NCBI RefSeq assembly: GCF_002929825.1
Contig: NZ_PJJN01000027.1
Span: 62,001-126,000, forward strand
DNA length: 64,000 nt
Direction: 5' to 3'
Origin: Cryobacterium sp. Y29
GTDB taxonomy: Bacteria > Actinomycetota > Actinomycetes > Actinomycetales > Microbacteriaceae
The translations under genes and the position numbers were made by a program. Below, in pieces: positions 40,638 to 50,700 of the stretch. Position 1 is the first letter of the stretch. Each line of letters begins with the position of its first letter. The notes under the pieces were generated by a model. The model was not told where the DNA came from. It made no database searches and worked only from the letters and a program-made list of their open reading frames with translations.

Positions 40638-41180
40638 CCGCCTGACCCCGCCACGGCCAACGAAGTCACCCTCAAAGGACCTGTCCAACACCACCGATTC
40701 GTTTTACAGAAAACCAACGCAGCGCTCGGCGGCCGTCGCACTGTGGTGCTCGGCGGCGCCGACCGTGGCGATCAAGCCAGGCAAGACGTTGACCACCCGC
40801 ACGCCTTTCGGCCCGACTTCGGCGGCGAGAGAGCGACTGTAAAAGTTCATGGCCTCTTTCGATAATGCGAGAACGAGGCCAAAACATGCCCTTCGTTGGT
40901 TCCCGCGTCTGCGTTCGCGATCACGATTATTCGGATCACTGCGTTTGCCAACCAGAGCACGAGCATTGCGAGGCTGAGTAAGACGTGGTTTCTGTCAACC
41001 CACAAAATCATTCGTCCGCAAGTCGGGGTGTCGATATCTAGGTGATCTCCCACTTCCTACGAGTTCGATGGAAGGTTCCACTCGCGGTCGTTTTTCTGAC
41101 GGCCGTGATGCCTCACTGCAGCGCAACCGCGGCTGTCTTGTCAGCAGGCGAATCCGATCGCGGACTGCGAGAATCAATGC
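40638..41180. other. Gene-poor stretch with decayed coding remnants
   Basis: No intact gene is supported over these 543 bases. The minus strand from 40952 to 40704 carries a frameshifted SDR fragment, described separately. Further upstream on the minus strand (about 40960-41020) a hydrophobic stretch (HVLLSLAMLVLWLANAVI) is open but not recognisable and may be another remnant. The last 120 bases contain the likely promoter for the next gene. Confidence 0.5.
40704..40952 (-). pseudogene. Remnant of a short-chain dehydrogenase/reductase
   Basis: From about 40880 down to the TAA at 40706-40704, the minus strand reads LALSKEAMNFYSRSLAAEVG, followed by PKGVRVVNVLPGLIATVG. This is the region just after the catalytic tyrosine-lysine of SDR enzymes, including the helix and the N-V-x-P-G strand. 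Just upstream, in another frame, RIIVIANADAGTN resembles the strand with the catalytic serine. The frame change lies near 40880-40895. The N-terminal cofactor domain is gone, so the piece cannot be functional. Confidence 0.55.
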
Positions 41181-41492
41181 ATGACTTCCACCGATCGTGC
41201 GGCGAGACTCGTTGGGCGGGGGAAGGCCCTCGACTGGATCACGCTGGGGTGGAACCCCATCGGTGTCATCGTGCTGGCCTTCCTCGCGACCGTGGCGGCT
41301 TTGGTGGCCCGGGTCTCCGAAGGACGGGTGGCGTTCATCGACGGTCTCCTCGCCAGCGCGGTGCTCCTCGGCTTGGTGCTCGAGCTGACACGCGGATGGT
41401 GGTGGGCCGACCCTCTCGCGGGTTGTGTCATCGTCTATTACGCGGCTCGCGAAGCCCTTAGTATCTTTCGTTTGAACGGGGGTAGCTCATGA
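41181..41492 (+). CDS. Short membrane protein resembling an internally shortened cation-efflux (CDF/TMEM163-like) protein
   Basis: A 103-residue protein with two or three hydrophobic helices. The start (RLVGRGKALDWITLGWN) resembles the first helix of actinobacterial cation transporters of about 200 residues. The end (LLASAVLLGLVLELTRGWWW, then ADPLAGCVIVYYAAREA) matches their last two helices, including the WWWADP motif. The middle helices appear to be missing, and a short different stretch (EGRVAFIDG) joins the halves in frame. It overlaps the next gene by four bases (ATGA), so translation is still expected. Whether the short form works is unknown. Confidence 0.62.
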   Translation: MTSTDRAARLVGRGKALDWITLGWNPIGVIVLAFLATVAALVARVSEGRVAFIDGLLASAVLLGLVLELTRGWWWADPLAGCVIVYYAAREALSIFRLNGGSS

Positions 41493-41911
41493 CGACCGGG
41501 TGGACCGTTGTCCTGAGCGTGCTCGGCGGATTGCTGGTGCTGTGGCTGGTTCTTGTTCTCGTTCTCTGGATTGAGCAACGCCGGCAGCCTGGCGGAGCGT
41601 CACTTCGTGATCTGCTGCGCCTCGCGCCCGACGTCGCCCGGCTACTCAAACGCCTGGCCGCCGATCGAACCGTGTCGATCGGCGTTCGAATCTGGCTCGC
41701 GGTTCTTTTGCTCTACCTGCTGTCGCCGATCGACCTAATTCCGGATTTCATACCCGTTCTCGGTTACGCCGACGACGCCATCGTTGTCGCGATCGCTCTA
41801 CGATTCGCGACTCGTCGGGCGGGCAGCGATGCGGTCAAGCGACATTGGCCGGGAACCCCCGAAGGGCTCTCAGCCGTGCTCCGACTGGCTGGCTTGAAAC
41901 CCTCGGCCTAA
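41489..41911 (+). CDS. YkvA/DUF1232 family membrane protein
   Basis: A 140-residue protein. An N-terminal hydrophobic helix (LGGLLVLWLVLVLVLWI) is followed by a helical linker and the DUF1232 signature LLYLLSPIDLIPDFIPVLGY. The C-terminus is basic. Function is unknown; the family is common in bacteria. Its ATG overlaps the stop of the short efflux-like gene. Confidence 0.85.
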   Translation: MTTGWTVVLSVLGGLLVLWLVLVLVLWIEQRRQPGGASLRDLLRLAPDVARLLKRLAADRTVSIGVRIWLAVLLLYLLSPIDLIPDFIPVLGYADDAIVVAIALRFATRRAGSDAVKRHWPGTPEGLSAVLRLAGLKPSA

Positions 41912-42035
41912 TGCTCGCGTTCACTGGACGATCCGAAACCCGCCGAGCAGGCGTCCCAGTGGCAGTTCCCCTCAGGGACCTTCTGCGGAGCGCTTCTCGC
42001 CACTGCCAAAAGCTGCCGCAGCATGAAGTGGCCGA

Positions 42036-42542
42036 TCAGGCGGTGCGCACCGGAACGATGAGGTCCTTGTAGAACTGCGCGTGCGCTGGATAGTAGTGCT
42101 CCCACTCGGGCAACGGCAGGCCGGCGCGGGAAGCGACCAGTCGATCGAGGTAGAAGTCCCAGCCCGGCCCCATCGTGGCGACCTCCGAGGGGGAACGCAA
42201 GCGCTGCCCGAACGTGAGGTTGGTCATGCCGTCGCCCTCGACCAGGTGGAACAGCGCGCGCCAGGAATCCTCGCCCTCGCCGAAATCGCCGCTGAAGCGG
42301 TGCGGCGCCTGGCACTCGCGAATGCTCACGTACTCCCACTTGGCGTCCGGCTCCGCCGTCATCCTGAACTTGACGGCGCCGGTGGCCGGTGAACCGGTGT
42401 AAGTGCCGATCCACTTCTCGAGCTCGGCCGGGCGGGTCAGGCTCGCCCACACTTTTTCGATCGGCGCGTTGAACAACCGATTCAGCATGAGATACAGGCC
42501 GTCCTCGCGGTGAACGAGGCGTCCGGTGGGCTTGGCTGACAT
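42036..42542 (-). CDS. SRPBCC (AHSA1-like) domain protein
   Basis: A 168-residue START-like fold protein. It opens with the AHSA1 pattern FNAPIEKVWASLTRPAELEK followed by W. A mid-domain glycine-rich region and a C-terminal helix (WDFYLDRLVASRAG) are as expected. The ATG at 42542 has GGAGGTCACC directly upstream; a GTG four codons earlier is possible. Such proteins bind hydrophobic ligands; the ligand is unknown. Confidence 0.87.
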   Translation of the reverse strand: MSAKPTGRLVHREDGLYLMLNRLFNAPIEKVWASLTRPAELEKWIGTYTGSPATGAVKFRMTAEPDAKWEYVSIRECQAPHRFSGDFGEGEDSWRALFHLVEGDGMTNLTFGQRLRSPSEVATMGPGWDFYLDRLVASRAGLPLPEWEHYYPAHAQFYKDLIVPVRTA

Positions 42543-42843
42543 GGTGACCTCCACTGTGGGTGAAACGCGAGTCTTACCTCAGGCTAGGCCACTTTGCGCC
42601 CCTCGGCTATATGTCAGAGGCCCTCCGGAACGGCCATGGCGGCGTTGTGGCCGCCCGGTCCACTGACCCCGCGGCAGCGACGGGCTCCGGCCCCACCGAT
42701 TTGGGTTTCGATGCGGGGGTGACCGGCGGCATCCGTCATGACCAGAGCCTATCGAGGGCGTGGAGTCACCTCGTATTCACCTGCCAGACACCTGGGAACG
42801 CTACACAGAGGCATCCAATGTCTGTTCCCAGGAGGATCACCGC

Positions 42844-45800
42844 ATGAGCGCCTTGAGACGCCCCGCCCGACGCCGAGTTCCCATAGTCACCATGGCGGCT
42901 GTCGTTGCCTGCGCCGCGCTCGCGGCCGCGCCCCTCGTGTCGGCGGTGCCGACGGCATCCGCTGCCATCGTCACGGCGCCTATTACCGCGAACGGAACCG
43001 ACCCCTACTTCGAGATGGCGCCGCTCGGCAGCTACGAGACCGGCACGTTCGACAAGTCAGCCGCCGAAATCGTCACCTACCACGCCGGCAGTAAGCGACT
43101 CTTCGTGGTGAATGCCGAACAGGGCGCCGTCGATGTGCTGAGCATCACCGATGCCACCACGCCGACCAAGCTGTTCGCCCTCAACGCTGAGGGTGCCCCG
43201 ATCAATGGCGGCAGTGAGCTCATCCCGGCCGGGTCAACCGCCAACTCCGTGGCCGTGCGCACCGACGGCCTCGGCGCGATGGCCATCGAATCGCCCACCA
43301 AAACGGATACCGGCTGGCTCGTCTTCTTCGATGCCACCGCCGCGGCGCCCACAATTCTCGGTGCCGTCACGGTGGGAGCCCTGCCCGACATGGTCAGCAT
43401 CTCGGCCGACGGCAGCTACGCCGTCGTGGCCAACGAGGGTGAGCCGAACGACGCCTACACGATCGACCCCGAAGGTTCCGTGAGCGTCGTCACACTGCCC
43501 GGCACGCTGGCCGCACCGGCACAGTCTGCCGTTACGACGGCCGATTTTCACGCCTACGAAGCCAACGGCGGCAGGACGTTGCACGAGGACGTGCGCGTCT
43601 TCGGCCCGACGGTCAACACGGCGTTCCCGATCTCGGCAAACCTCGAACCCGAATATGTAGCGATTGACGGAGTCACCGCCTACGTTGCCCTGCAGGAGGC
43701 CAACGCCGTCGCCGTCGTCGACCTGGCCACAGCGAAAATCACCGATGTCTGGCCGCTCGGCTTCCAAGACCATGGAGTCGAAGGCAAGGGAATCGACGCT
43801 TCCGACAGGGACTCGACGGTCAACATCCAGAACTACGAAGGACTCAACGGCGTGTACATGCCCGACGGCATGAACGCGTACACGGCGACGGATGCTTCCA
43901 CCGGGTCGGACGCCACCTACCTGGTCACCGCCAACGAGGGTGATGCCCGCGAGTGGGGTGACTACGTGGAGGGTACGCGTGCCAGCACTCTCACGATCTG
44001 CGCCGACAGCCCGCTCTTCGGCAAAAACACCGACGCCGACCTCGGGCGCCTGAATGTGACCATGGAAAACGGTTTCAACGCCACTAACAGCTGCTACGAC
44101 GAGCTCTACTCCTTCGGCTCGCGCTCGTTCTCCATCTGGAACACGAACGGCACGCAGGCCTTCGACTCCGGAGACGACTTCGAACGCATCACCGCCGCGG
44201 CGAACCCCGCGTACTTCAACTCCACCCACAGCGAGTCCAACCTCGAGGGTCGCAGTGACGACAAGGGCCCCGAGCCGGAGAACCTCGCCATCGGCGCCAT
44301 CGACGGCCGCACCTACGCCTTCATCGGCCTCGAACGCGTCGGCGGAATCATGGCCTACGACATCACCGACCCGACCAACGCGCAGTTCGTGACCTACCTC
44401 AACAATCGTGACTTCACCGCCGATGCCATCACCGGCCTGTCGGCGGCTGGTGACCTCGGCCCCGAGGGCGTCACGTTCATCTCGGCCGAGAAGTCACCCA
44501 CCGGTGAGCCTATGCTCGCCGTCGGCAACGAGGTATCCGGAACCACCACGATCTTCTCGATCAACACCATCGTCGCTCCGGTCACCACCGAGATCCAGGT
44601 GCTCGGCATCAACGACTTTCACGGTCGCCTCGAAGCCAACACCAGAAACCAGGAGGCCGGCGCTGCCGTGCTCGCCGGAGCCGTCGCCCAGCTGAAGACC
44701 GAGAACCCGAACACCCTGTTCGTCTCCGCGGGCGACAACATTGGCGCCTCCACCTTCACGTCGTTCTCGCAGCAGGACGAACCGACCATCGACGCCCTCC
44801 TCGCAGCCGGGCTGGACGCATCCGTTGTCGGAAACCACGAGTTCGACGCCGGCTGGGACGACCTCGAGAACCGGGTCAGGTCATCGTTTGGCGACCCGCG
44901 CTATGCGCTCGGTGCCAACGTCTACCTGAAGGGCACGAAAACTCCCGCCCTGAGTGAGTACTGGGTGAAAGAGGTCGACGGGATACGGGTCGGTTTCATC
45001 GGCACTGTCACCGCTCAGACCGCTTCGATGGTCTCCCCGGCCGGCATCGCCGACGTCGAGTTCGGCGACCAGCTCGAAGCCGCCAACCGGGTGGCCGCGC
45101 AGCTGCAGGACGGCAACACGGGCAACGGTGAAGCCGATGTCCTGGTGCTGCTCACCCACGAGGGTGGCGTCGGAACCGACTGCGCCGCGATCGGGGCCGC
45201 CGACACCCTGTACGGCGACCTCATTCGCGGCGCATCGGCGAATATCGACGCGATCCTCTCCGGCCACACCCACGCCACCTACAACTGCTCTTACCCGGTC
45301 GACGGCTGGACCGAGGGGCTCGAACGCCCGGTGATGCAGAGCGGCCAGTACGGCATGAACCTTGACCGGGTGAACATCGTGGTCGACCCGGTCAGCAAGG
45401 CGGTTGTCTCGCTGACCAGCTCCCTCGTCGATCTGCACGACGGGACGACCGGCCTGTTCCCGGCCGACCAGACCGTGGCGCAGATCGTAGCGGATGCGGC
45501 GACCGAGGCTGCTATCGTCGGGTCGGTCGAAGTCGGGGCCATCAGCGCCGACATCACCCGGGCCTACAAGGGTGTGGCAGAAGATCGCGGTTCAGAATCG
45601 ACCCTCGGCAACCTCGTCGCCGACATTCAGCTCTGGGCCACCTCGAACGCTGACTTTGGCGGCGAGCCGGCCGAGATCGCCTTCATGAACCCTGGCGGTG
45701 TGCGTACCGACCTCAGCTTCGGCGAAGACGGAAAGGTGACGTACAAAGAGGTCGCCACCGTGCAGCCGTTCGCCAACACCCTCGTCACGATGGACCTCAC

Positions 45801-46560
45801 CGGAGCCCAGTTGCGCGCGGTGCTCGAGGAGCAGTGGCAGCCCAGCCGTTCCAAGCTGCACCTGGGTGTCTCGGAGGGCTTCAGCTATCTCTACGAGCCC
45901 GACGCCGCACCGGGCGAGCACATCGTCGGCATGTCCCTGAACGGTGTGGCGATCTCCCCGGCCGCAGTTTTTCGCGTCACGACGAACTCGTTCCTCGCCG
46001 CGGGCGGTGATAAATTCACGACCTTCGCCGCCGGAATCAACGCTACGGATACTGGCCAGGTCGATCTCACCGCCACTGTCTCGTACTTCGAGCAGCACGC
46101 ACTCGTCGCCCCGGCACCGCTTGGCCGCGCCGTGCTGGCGGGCACCGACTGGGCCAGTGTTGAGGTCGGCGACGCCGTGTTCACCCCGGGCGAGCGGGTC
46201 ACTGTCACGGTCTCCGGGCTGAACCCCGGGCAAGAGATCACCGGCACGCTCTACTCCACACCGGTGAACCTCGGCACCTTCGCGGCCAACGCCGCTGGAA
46301 TTGCCACGTTCTCGGCGATGATCCCGACCAACACGCCGGTCGGGGCGCATACGCTCGTGATCACCTCCATCGGTCTCGAGCCGATCAGCATCGCGGTCGC
46401 CGTCGTTGCACCCGGGTCCGCGGGCGCGGGTGCGAGTGGCGTGAGCGCCCTCCCGGCGCTCGGTGCGTCACTCGCCCCGGCTGGCCTCGCCGCGCTGCTC
46501 CTGCTGCTCGGCGGCGGCCTGATCCTGGCCCGCCGCAAGCGCCAGGCCCTGGCGGCCTAG
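42844..46560 (+). CDS. Surface 5'-nucleotidase with choice-of-anchor-I domain
   Basis: A 1238-residue exported protein. A signal peptide covers about residues 1-42. Residues about 50-575 are a choice-of-anchor-I/esterase-like domain with repeated strands (DMVSISADGSYAVVANEGEP). The metallophosphatase domain follows from about 584: LGINDFHGRLEA, GNHEFDAGW and ILSGHTHATYNC supply the metal ligands. The 5'-nucleotidase C-terminal domain is at about 895-1095 (AFMNPGGVRTDL). An Ig-like domain follows, then LPALGAS, a membrane helix and RRKRQ. It should hydrolyse nucleotides outside the cell. The sorting-like signal is not a canonical LPxTG. ATG at 42844 follows AGGAGG. Confidence 0.9.
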   Translation: MSALRRPARRRVPIVTMAAVVACAALAAAPLVSAVPTASAAIVTAPITANGTDPYFEMAPLGSYETGTFDKSAAEIVTYHAGSKRLFVVNAEQGAVDVLSITDATTPTKLFALNAEGAPINGGSELIPAGSTANSVAVRTDGLGAMAIESPTKTDTGWLVFFDATAAAPTILGAVTVGALPDMVSISADGSYAVVANEGEPNDAYTIDPEGSVSVVTLPGTLAAPAQSAVTTADFHAYEANGGRTLHEDVRVFGPTVNTAFPISANLEPEYVAIDGVTAYVALQEANAVAVVDLATAKITDVWPLGFQDHGVEGKGIDASDRDSTVNIQNYEGLNGVYMPDGMNAYTATDASTGSDATYLVTANEGDAREWGDYVEGTRASTLTICADSPLFGKNTDADLGRLNVTMENGFNATNSCYDELYSFGSRSFSIWNTNGTQAFDSGDDFERITAAANPAYFNSTHSESNLEGRSDDKGPEPENLAIGAIDGRTYAFIGLERVGGIMAYDITDPTNAQFVTYLNNRDFTADAITGLSAAGDLGPEGVTFISAEKSPTGEPMLAVGNEVSGTTTIFSINTIVAPVTTEIQVLGINDFHGRLEANTRNQEAGAAVLAGAVAQLKTENPNTLFVSAGDNIGASTFTSFSQQDEPTIDALLAAGLDASVVGNHEFDAGWDDLENRVRSSFGDPRYALGANVYLKGTKTPALSEYWVKEVDGIRVGFIGTVTAQTASMVSPAGIADVEFGDQLEAANRVAAQLQDGNTGNGEADVLVLLTHEGGVGTDCAAIGAADTLYGDLIRGASANIDAILSGHTHATYNCSYPVDGWTEGLERPVMQSGQYGMNLDRVNIVVDPVSKAVVSLTSSLVDLHDGTTGLFPADQTVAQIVADAATEAAIVGSVEVGAISADITRAYKGVAEDRGSESTLGNLVADIQLWATSNADFGGEPAEIAFMNPGGVRTDLSFGEDGKVTYKEVATVQPFANTLVTMDLTGAQLRAVLEEQWQPSRSKLHLGVSEGFSYLYEPDAAPGEHIVGMSLNGVAISPAAVFRVTTNSFLAAGGDKFTTFAAGINATDTGQVDLTATVSYFEQHALVAPAPLGRAVLAGTDWASVEVGDAVFTPGERVTVTVSGLNPGQEITGTLYSTPVNLGTFAANAAGIATFSAMIPTNTPVGAHTLVITSIGLEPISIAVAVVAPGSAGAGASGVSALPALGASLAPAGLAALLLLLGGGLILARRKRQALAA

Positions 46561-46569
46561 CGTCAGAGA

Positions 46570-46610
46570 GACGGATGCCCCGGCTTTCGTGGCCGGGGCA
46601 TCCGTCTGTT
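46570..46610. terminator. Bidirectional terminator between the nucleotidase and LysR genes
   Basis: A perfect 15-bp stem (GACGGATGCCCCGGC at 46570-46584 and its complement at 46592-46606) with a 7-base loop sits in the 64-base gap between two convergent genes. TGTTA follows on the plus strand. Both arms contain the heptamer CGGATGC/GCATCCG that is over-used across the window. Confidence 0.85.
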
Positions 46611-46624
46611 ATCGCGTGGGCGTG

Positions 46625-47584
46625 TCACACCGGCGCGAGGGGCTCGAACGGGCGTGGCGGCTCGAGCGGGTCGGATTCGGTGAGCGTGGCCACCTTGCTC
46701 ACTGCCCGGTCGAGAGCGCCGCGCACCGCGACGACGCCGGGACGCCCGGCACTCGAACGACGCGCGGCCGAAAACAGGGTGCGATGTGGTGTGCCCGGCA
46801 GATCGTGCAGTTGCACGGCCGGCATGCGACCGGCCCAGACCAAATCGGGCAGAATCCCGACGGCATTGCCCGATTCAATCAAGCGGATGTGTGCGATCAG
46901 GTCGGCGGTTTCAAACCGAACGTCGGGTTCGAACCCGGCCGAACGGCACAGTTGTGTGGCCCACTGGCGCGAGGCGGTGCCGACCGGTTCCATCACCCAG
47001 GGCAGGCCGGCAGTGTCCTCGAGCCTGTCGGCGCCAACGCGGGAGTTCTCCGCGGGCGGCACCGCGAGCCGTAATGCATCCGTTGCGAGGTTGACCCGGT
47101 CGAGGTCGGGCCAGTGCGCGCGGGTGTGGCCGGGATATTGCTCGGCCAGCACGAGGTCGAAGTCCCGTGCCGCGACGTCGAACAGGCCACGCTCGGGCTC
47201 ACGCTCGGTCACTTCGACCCGCAGGGCTGGAAATTCCTCGGTGAGAAAAGTGAGCGCCCGCGGAATCACGGCCAGGGCCGCCGACTGGAACACAGCCACC
47301 CGCACGGTGCCAGACACGGTCGTTGTGCTGGCACGCAGGTCGGCCTCGGCGAGCTCGAGCCGCTCCAGCAGATGCGTGGTGTGCTCGACCAGAATCTCGG
47401 CCTGCGGGGTGAGCTGCACCCGGCGACCGACTTTCTTGAGCAATACGACGCCGGCCTCTTTTTCGAGCAGCGCGAGCTGTTGCGACACCGCGGACGGGCT
47501 GTACGCGAGGGCCGCGGCGACCCCGGCCAGGGTGCCGCGAATCTTCAGTTCACGCAGCAGCCGCAACCGCCTGACATCCAGCAT
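46625..47584 (-). CDS. LysR-family transcriptional regulator
   Basis: A 319-residue LysR regulator. The helix-turn-helix reads LRLLRELKIRGTLAGVAAAL, then SPSAVSQQLALLEKE. The effector domain begins with SGTVRVAVFQSAALAVIPRA. The proline-rich tail (PLEPPRPFEPLAPV) is unusual but probably unstructured. It is divergent from putA across 151 AT-rich bases, so control of proline breakdown is the natural guess. Other divergent LysR regulators in actinobacteria control amino-acid export, but no exporter is here. Confidence 0.86.
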   Translation of the reverse strand: MLDVRRLRLLRELKIRGTLAGVAAALAYSPSAVSQQLALLEKEAGVVLLKKVGRRVQLTPQAEILVEHTTHLLERLELAEADLRASTTTVSGTVRVAVFQSAALAVIPRALTFLTEEFPALRVEVTEREPERGLFDVAARDFDLVLAEQYPGHTRAHWPDLDRVNLATDALRLAVPPAENSRVGADRLEDTAGLPWVMEPVGTASRQWATQLCRSAGFEPDVRFETADLIAHIRLIESGNAVGILPDLVWAGRMPAVQLHDLPGTPHRTLFSAARRSSAGRPGVVAVRGALDRAVSKVATLTESDPLEPPRPFEPLAPV

Positions 47585-47735
47585 GTGCTACTCCCTACAC
47601 CCATCAGCCCACCGAAAACCAAACCATTAGAAATTATAACGAATACCCTGCATAAACAATTGCTTTTGCTAAATATAAGCTGGTCCCAGACTTGACACAC
47701 CAAAGCACCCCATCCGCGAACGAAAGACTAGTCTC
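47585..47735. promoter_or_regulatory. AT-rich divergent promoter region between LysR gene and putA
   Basis: The spacer is strongly AT-rich from 47620 to 47690, in contrast to the genes on either side. A perfect 10-bp palindrome AGACTAGTCT lies at 47725-47734, right against the putA GTG start. Several T-N11-A matches exist in the AT-rich part, but at this composition they are expected by chance. Function as a two-way promoter is inferred. Confidence 0.5.
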
Positions 47736-50700
47736 GTGACCATGACCAACGCCTCCACCCGCCCCGCCAACGAGGATTTCAGCGCGGAGGTCGTCAAGCT
47801 CGTTAAGAAATGGCTCGACGAAAGCGCCACCATCCCAGCGGATGCCGCGGCCGAGCGGCTCGCCGGCGTGCTGAAGGACCCCAACGGCCTGGACTTCACG
47901 GTCGGCTTCGTGGACGGCGTCATGCGCCCCGAAGACAAGATGGTTGCCGGTTACAGCCTCGCGAAGGTCGCCAAGAAGGCACCCGGCTTTCTGCCGGTGC
48001 CCATGCGCGCGGCCATCGGACTCGGCGGCATTCTCGGTCCGGTGCTGCCTTGGGTAGTCATTCCTGCAGCCCGCACGGTGCTTCGCCAGATGGTCGGCCA
48101 CCTCGTCGTCGACGCCACCCCCGACAAGCTGGGGCCCGCACTGGCTCATCTGAAAGAGGGCGGCAACCGCCTCAACATCAACCTGCTCGGCGAATCGGTG
48201 CTCGGCGAGAAGGAAGCGCGCGAACGGCTCGAGGGCACCAAGCGCATCCTCGAACGCCCAGACGTCGACTACGTCTCGATCAAGGTGTCCTCGATCGCCA
48301 GCCAGCTGTCGATGTGGGCCTTTGACGAGACCGTCACCCGGGTGGTCGAACGGCTGACGCCGTTGTTTGAGTTCGCCGCGGCATCCGCTACTCCGAAATT
48401 CATCAACCTCGACATGGAAGAGTACCGCGACCTCGACCTCACCATCGCGGTCTTTGAAGGGCTGCTTGACCAGCCGCAACTCGCCCAGCTTGAGGCCGGC
48501 ATTGTGCTGCAGGCCTACCTGCCCGACGCCCTCAGTGCCATCCAAGGCCTGACCCACTGGGCCCAGAACCGCCGCGCGGCCGGGGGAGCTGCGATCAAGG
48601 TGCGCCTCGTTAAGGGCGCCAACCTCGCCATGGAGCACGTCGACGCCGCCGTGCACGACTGGCCGCTCGCCACGTTCTCGACCAAGCAGGACAGCGACAC
48701 CAACTACAAGCGGGTGCTCAATTGGGCGCTGACCCCGCAGAATACCGACGCCGTCAAGCTCGGAATCGCTGGCCACAACCTGTTCGACGTGGCCTGGGCG
48801 CACCTGCTCAGCGTCGCTCGTGGCGTTGATGACCGGGTCGATTTCGAGATGCTGCTGGGCATGGCCACCGGGCAGGCCCAGGCCGTGCGGCAGGACGTCG
48901 GGCAGCTGCTGCTCTATACCCCGGTCGTCGACCCCGCGCACTTCGACGTGGCGATCAGCTACCTCATTCGCCGCCTCGAAGAAAACGCGAGCCAGGAGAA
49001 CTTCATGTCGGCCGTGTTCGAGCTGACCAGCAGCCCGGAGCTGTTCAACCGCGAGAAGGCCCGTTTTCAGGCCTCCCTCGACGCGCTCGATGACCGGGTT
49101 CCTGCCCCCAGGCGCGTGCAGGACCGCTCGAGCAGCTATGACCTCGATCGCTTCGCCGCCGCCCGCCCGGATGCCCGCCGCCAGAGCGTCGAGACCGCCT
49201 CCGATTCCGACCCGCAGCTGACCGAAGCCCTGCTCGGCATCACCCGCGGATCGGTTCCCACACACTCGAGCTTCCGCAATGAGCCCGACACCGACCCGTC
49301 ACTACCGGCCAACCGGGCCTGGGGCCGCGGCATCCTGGCCCGCGCCGAGGCATCCGTTCTCGGCACCGACACCATTGAGGCCGCCGCAGTTCCCGATGAG
49401 GCCGCCCTCAATTCCATCATCGACGGCGTGCTAGCCGCCGGGGCCGCGTGGGGCCAGAAGACCGGCGCCGAGCGGGCCGCCGTACTGCATCGCGCCGGAC
49501 TGGCGCTCGCTTCCAGACGCGACCGCCTGATCGAGGTCATGGCAAGCGAGTGCGGCAAAACGATCACCGAGGGTGACGCTGAGGTGAGCGAAGCCATCGA
49601 CTTCGCCAACTACTATGCCGAACGTGCCAAAGACCTCGACCGCGTGCAGGGCGCCATCTTCGTGCCCTCCAAACTCATCGTGGTCACCCCGCCGTGGAAC
49701 TTCCCGACCGCCATCCCGGCCGGTGGCATGCTCGCCGCCCTCGCCTCCGGTGCTGGCGTCGTCGTCAAGCCCGCCACCATAGCCCAACGCACCGGTGCCG
49801 TCGTCGTCGAGGCGCTGTGGGAGGCAGGCATTCCGCGCGAACTTCTTGCGCTCGTCAACCTGCCTGACCGAGAGCTCGGCGCTAAGCTCATCGCGCACCC
49901 CGCGGTCGACCGGGTCATTCTCACCGGCGGCTACGAGACGGCCGAGCTGTTTCGCTCGTTCCGCCCGGACCTCCCGCTGCTCGCCGAAACCAGCGGCAAG
50001 AACGCCGTCATCGTCACCCCCTCGGCCGACTTCGACCTGGCCGCCGCTGACGTTGTCAAGAGTGCTTTCGGCCACGCCGGCCAGAAGTGCTCGGCCGCGA
50101 GCCTGGTGATCCTGGTCGGATCGGTCGCGAAGTCGGAGAGGTTCCTCGGCCAGCTGGTCGACGCCGCGACCTCGATCAAGGTCGGACCGGCCAGTGATCC
50201 GGTCACCCAGATGGGCCCGATCATGTCGCCGGCCGACGGCAAACTACTGCACGCTCTGACAACCCTGGGCGCTGAAGAAAAGTGGCTGGTCGAGCCGAAG
50301 CAGCTCGATGAGACCGGCAAACTCTGGTCACCCGGCATCCGCACCGGCGTCGCGCCCGGATCATACTTTCACCTCACCGAGTTCTTCGGACCGGTTCTCG
50401 GAGTGATGCACGCGCGCAATCTGGAAGAAGCCATCCGCTTTCAAAACGCCGTCGACTATGGCCTGACCACCGGGCTGCACTCGCTCGACGCCGACGAACT
50501 GGCCCTCTGGGTTGACTCTGTTGAGGCCGGCAACCTCTACGTCAACCGCGGCATCACCGGCGCCATCGTGCAGCGTCAGCCGTTCGGCGGGTGGAAGCGC
50601 TCCGCAGTGGGGGCCGGAACCAAGGCCGGCGGACCGAACTACCTGCTTGGCCTCGGCAGCTGGGTCAACGAACCGGGCCGCAACAGCTCGACGCTGCACC

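Noticed and set aside
42570..42592. DtxR/IdeR-like iron box upstream of the SRPBCC gene
   Set aside because: TTACCTCAGGCTAGGCC matches the consensus at only about 11 of 17 positions and lacks the symmetric second arm.
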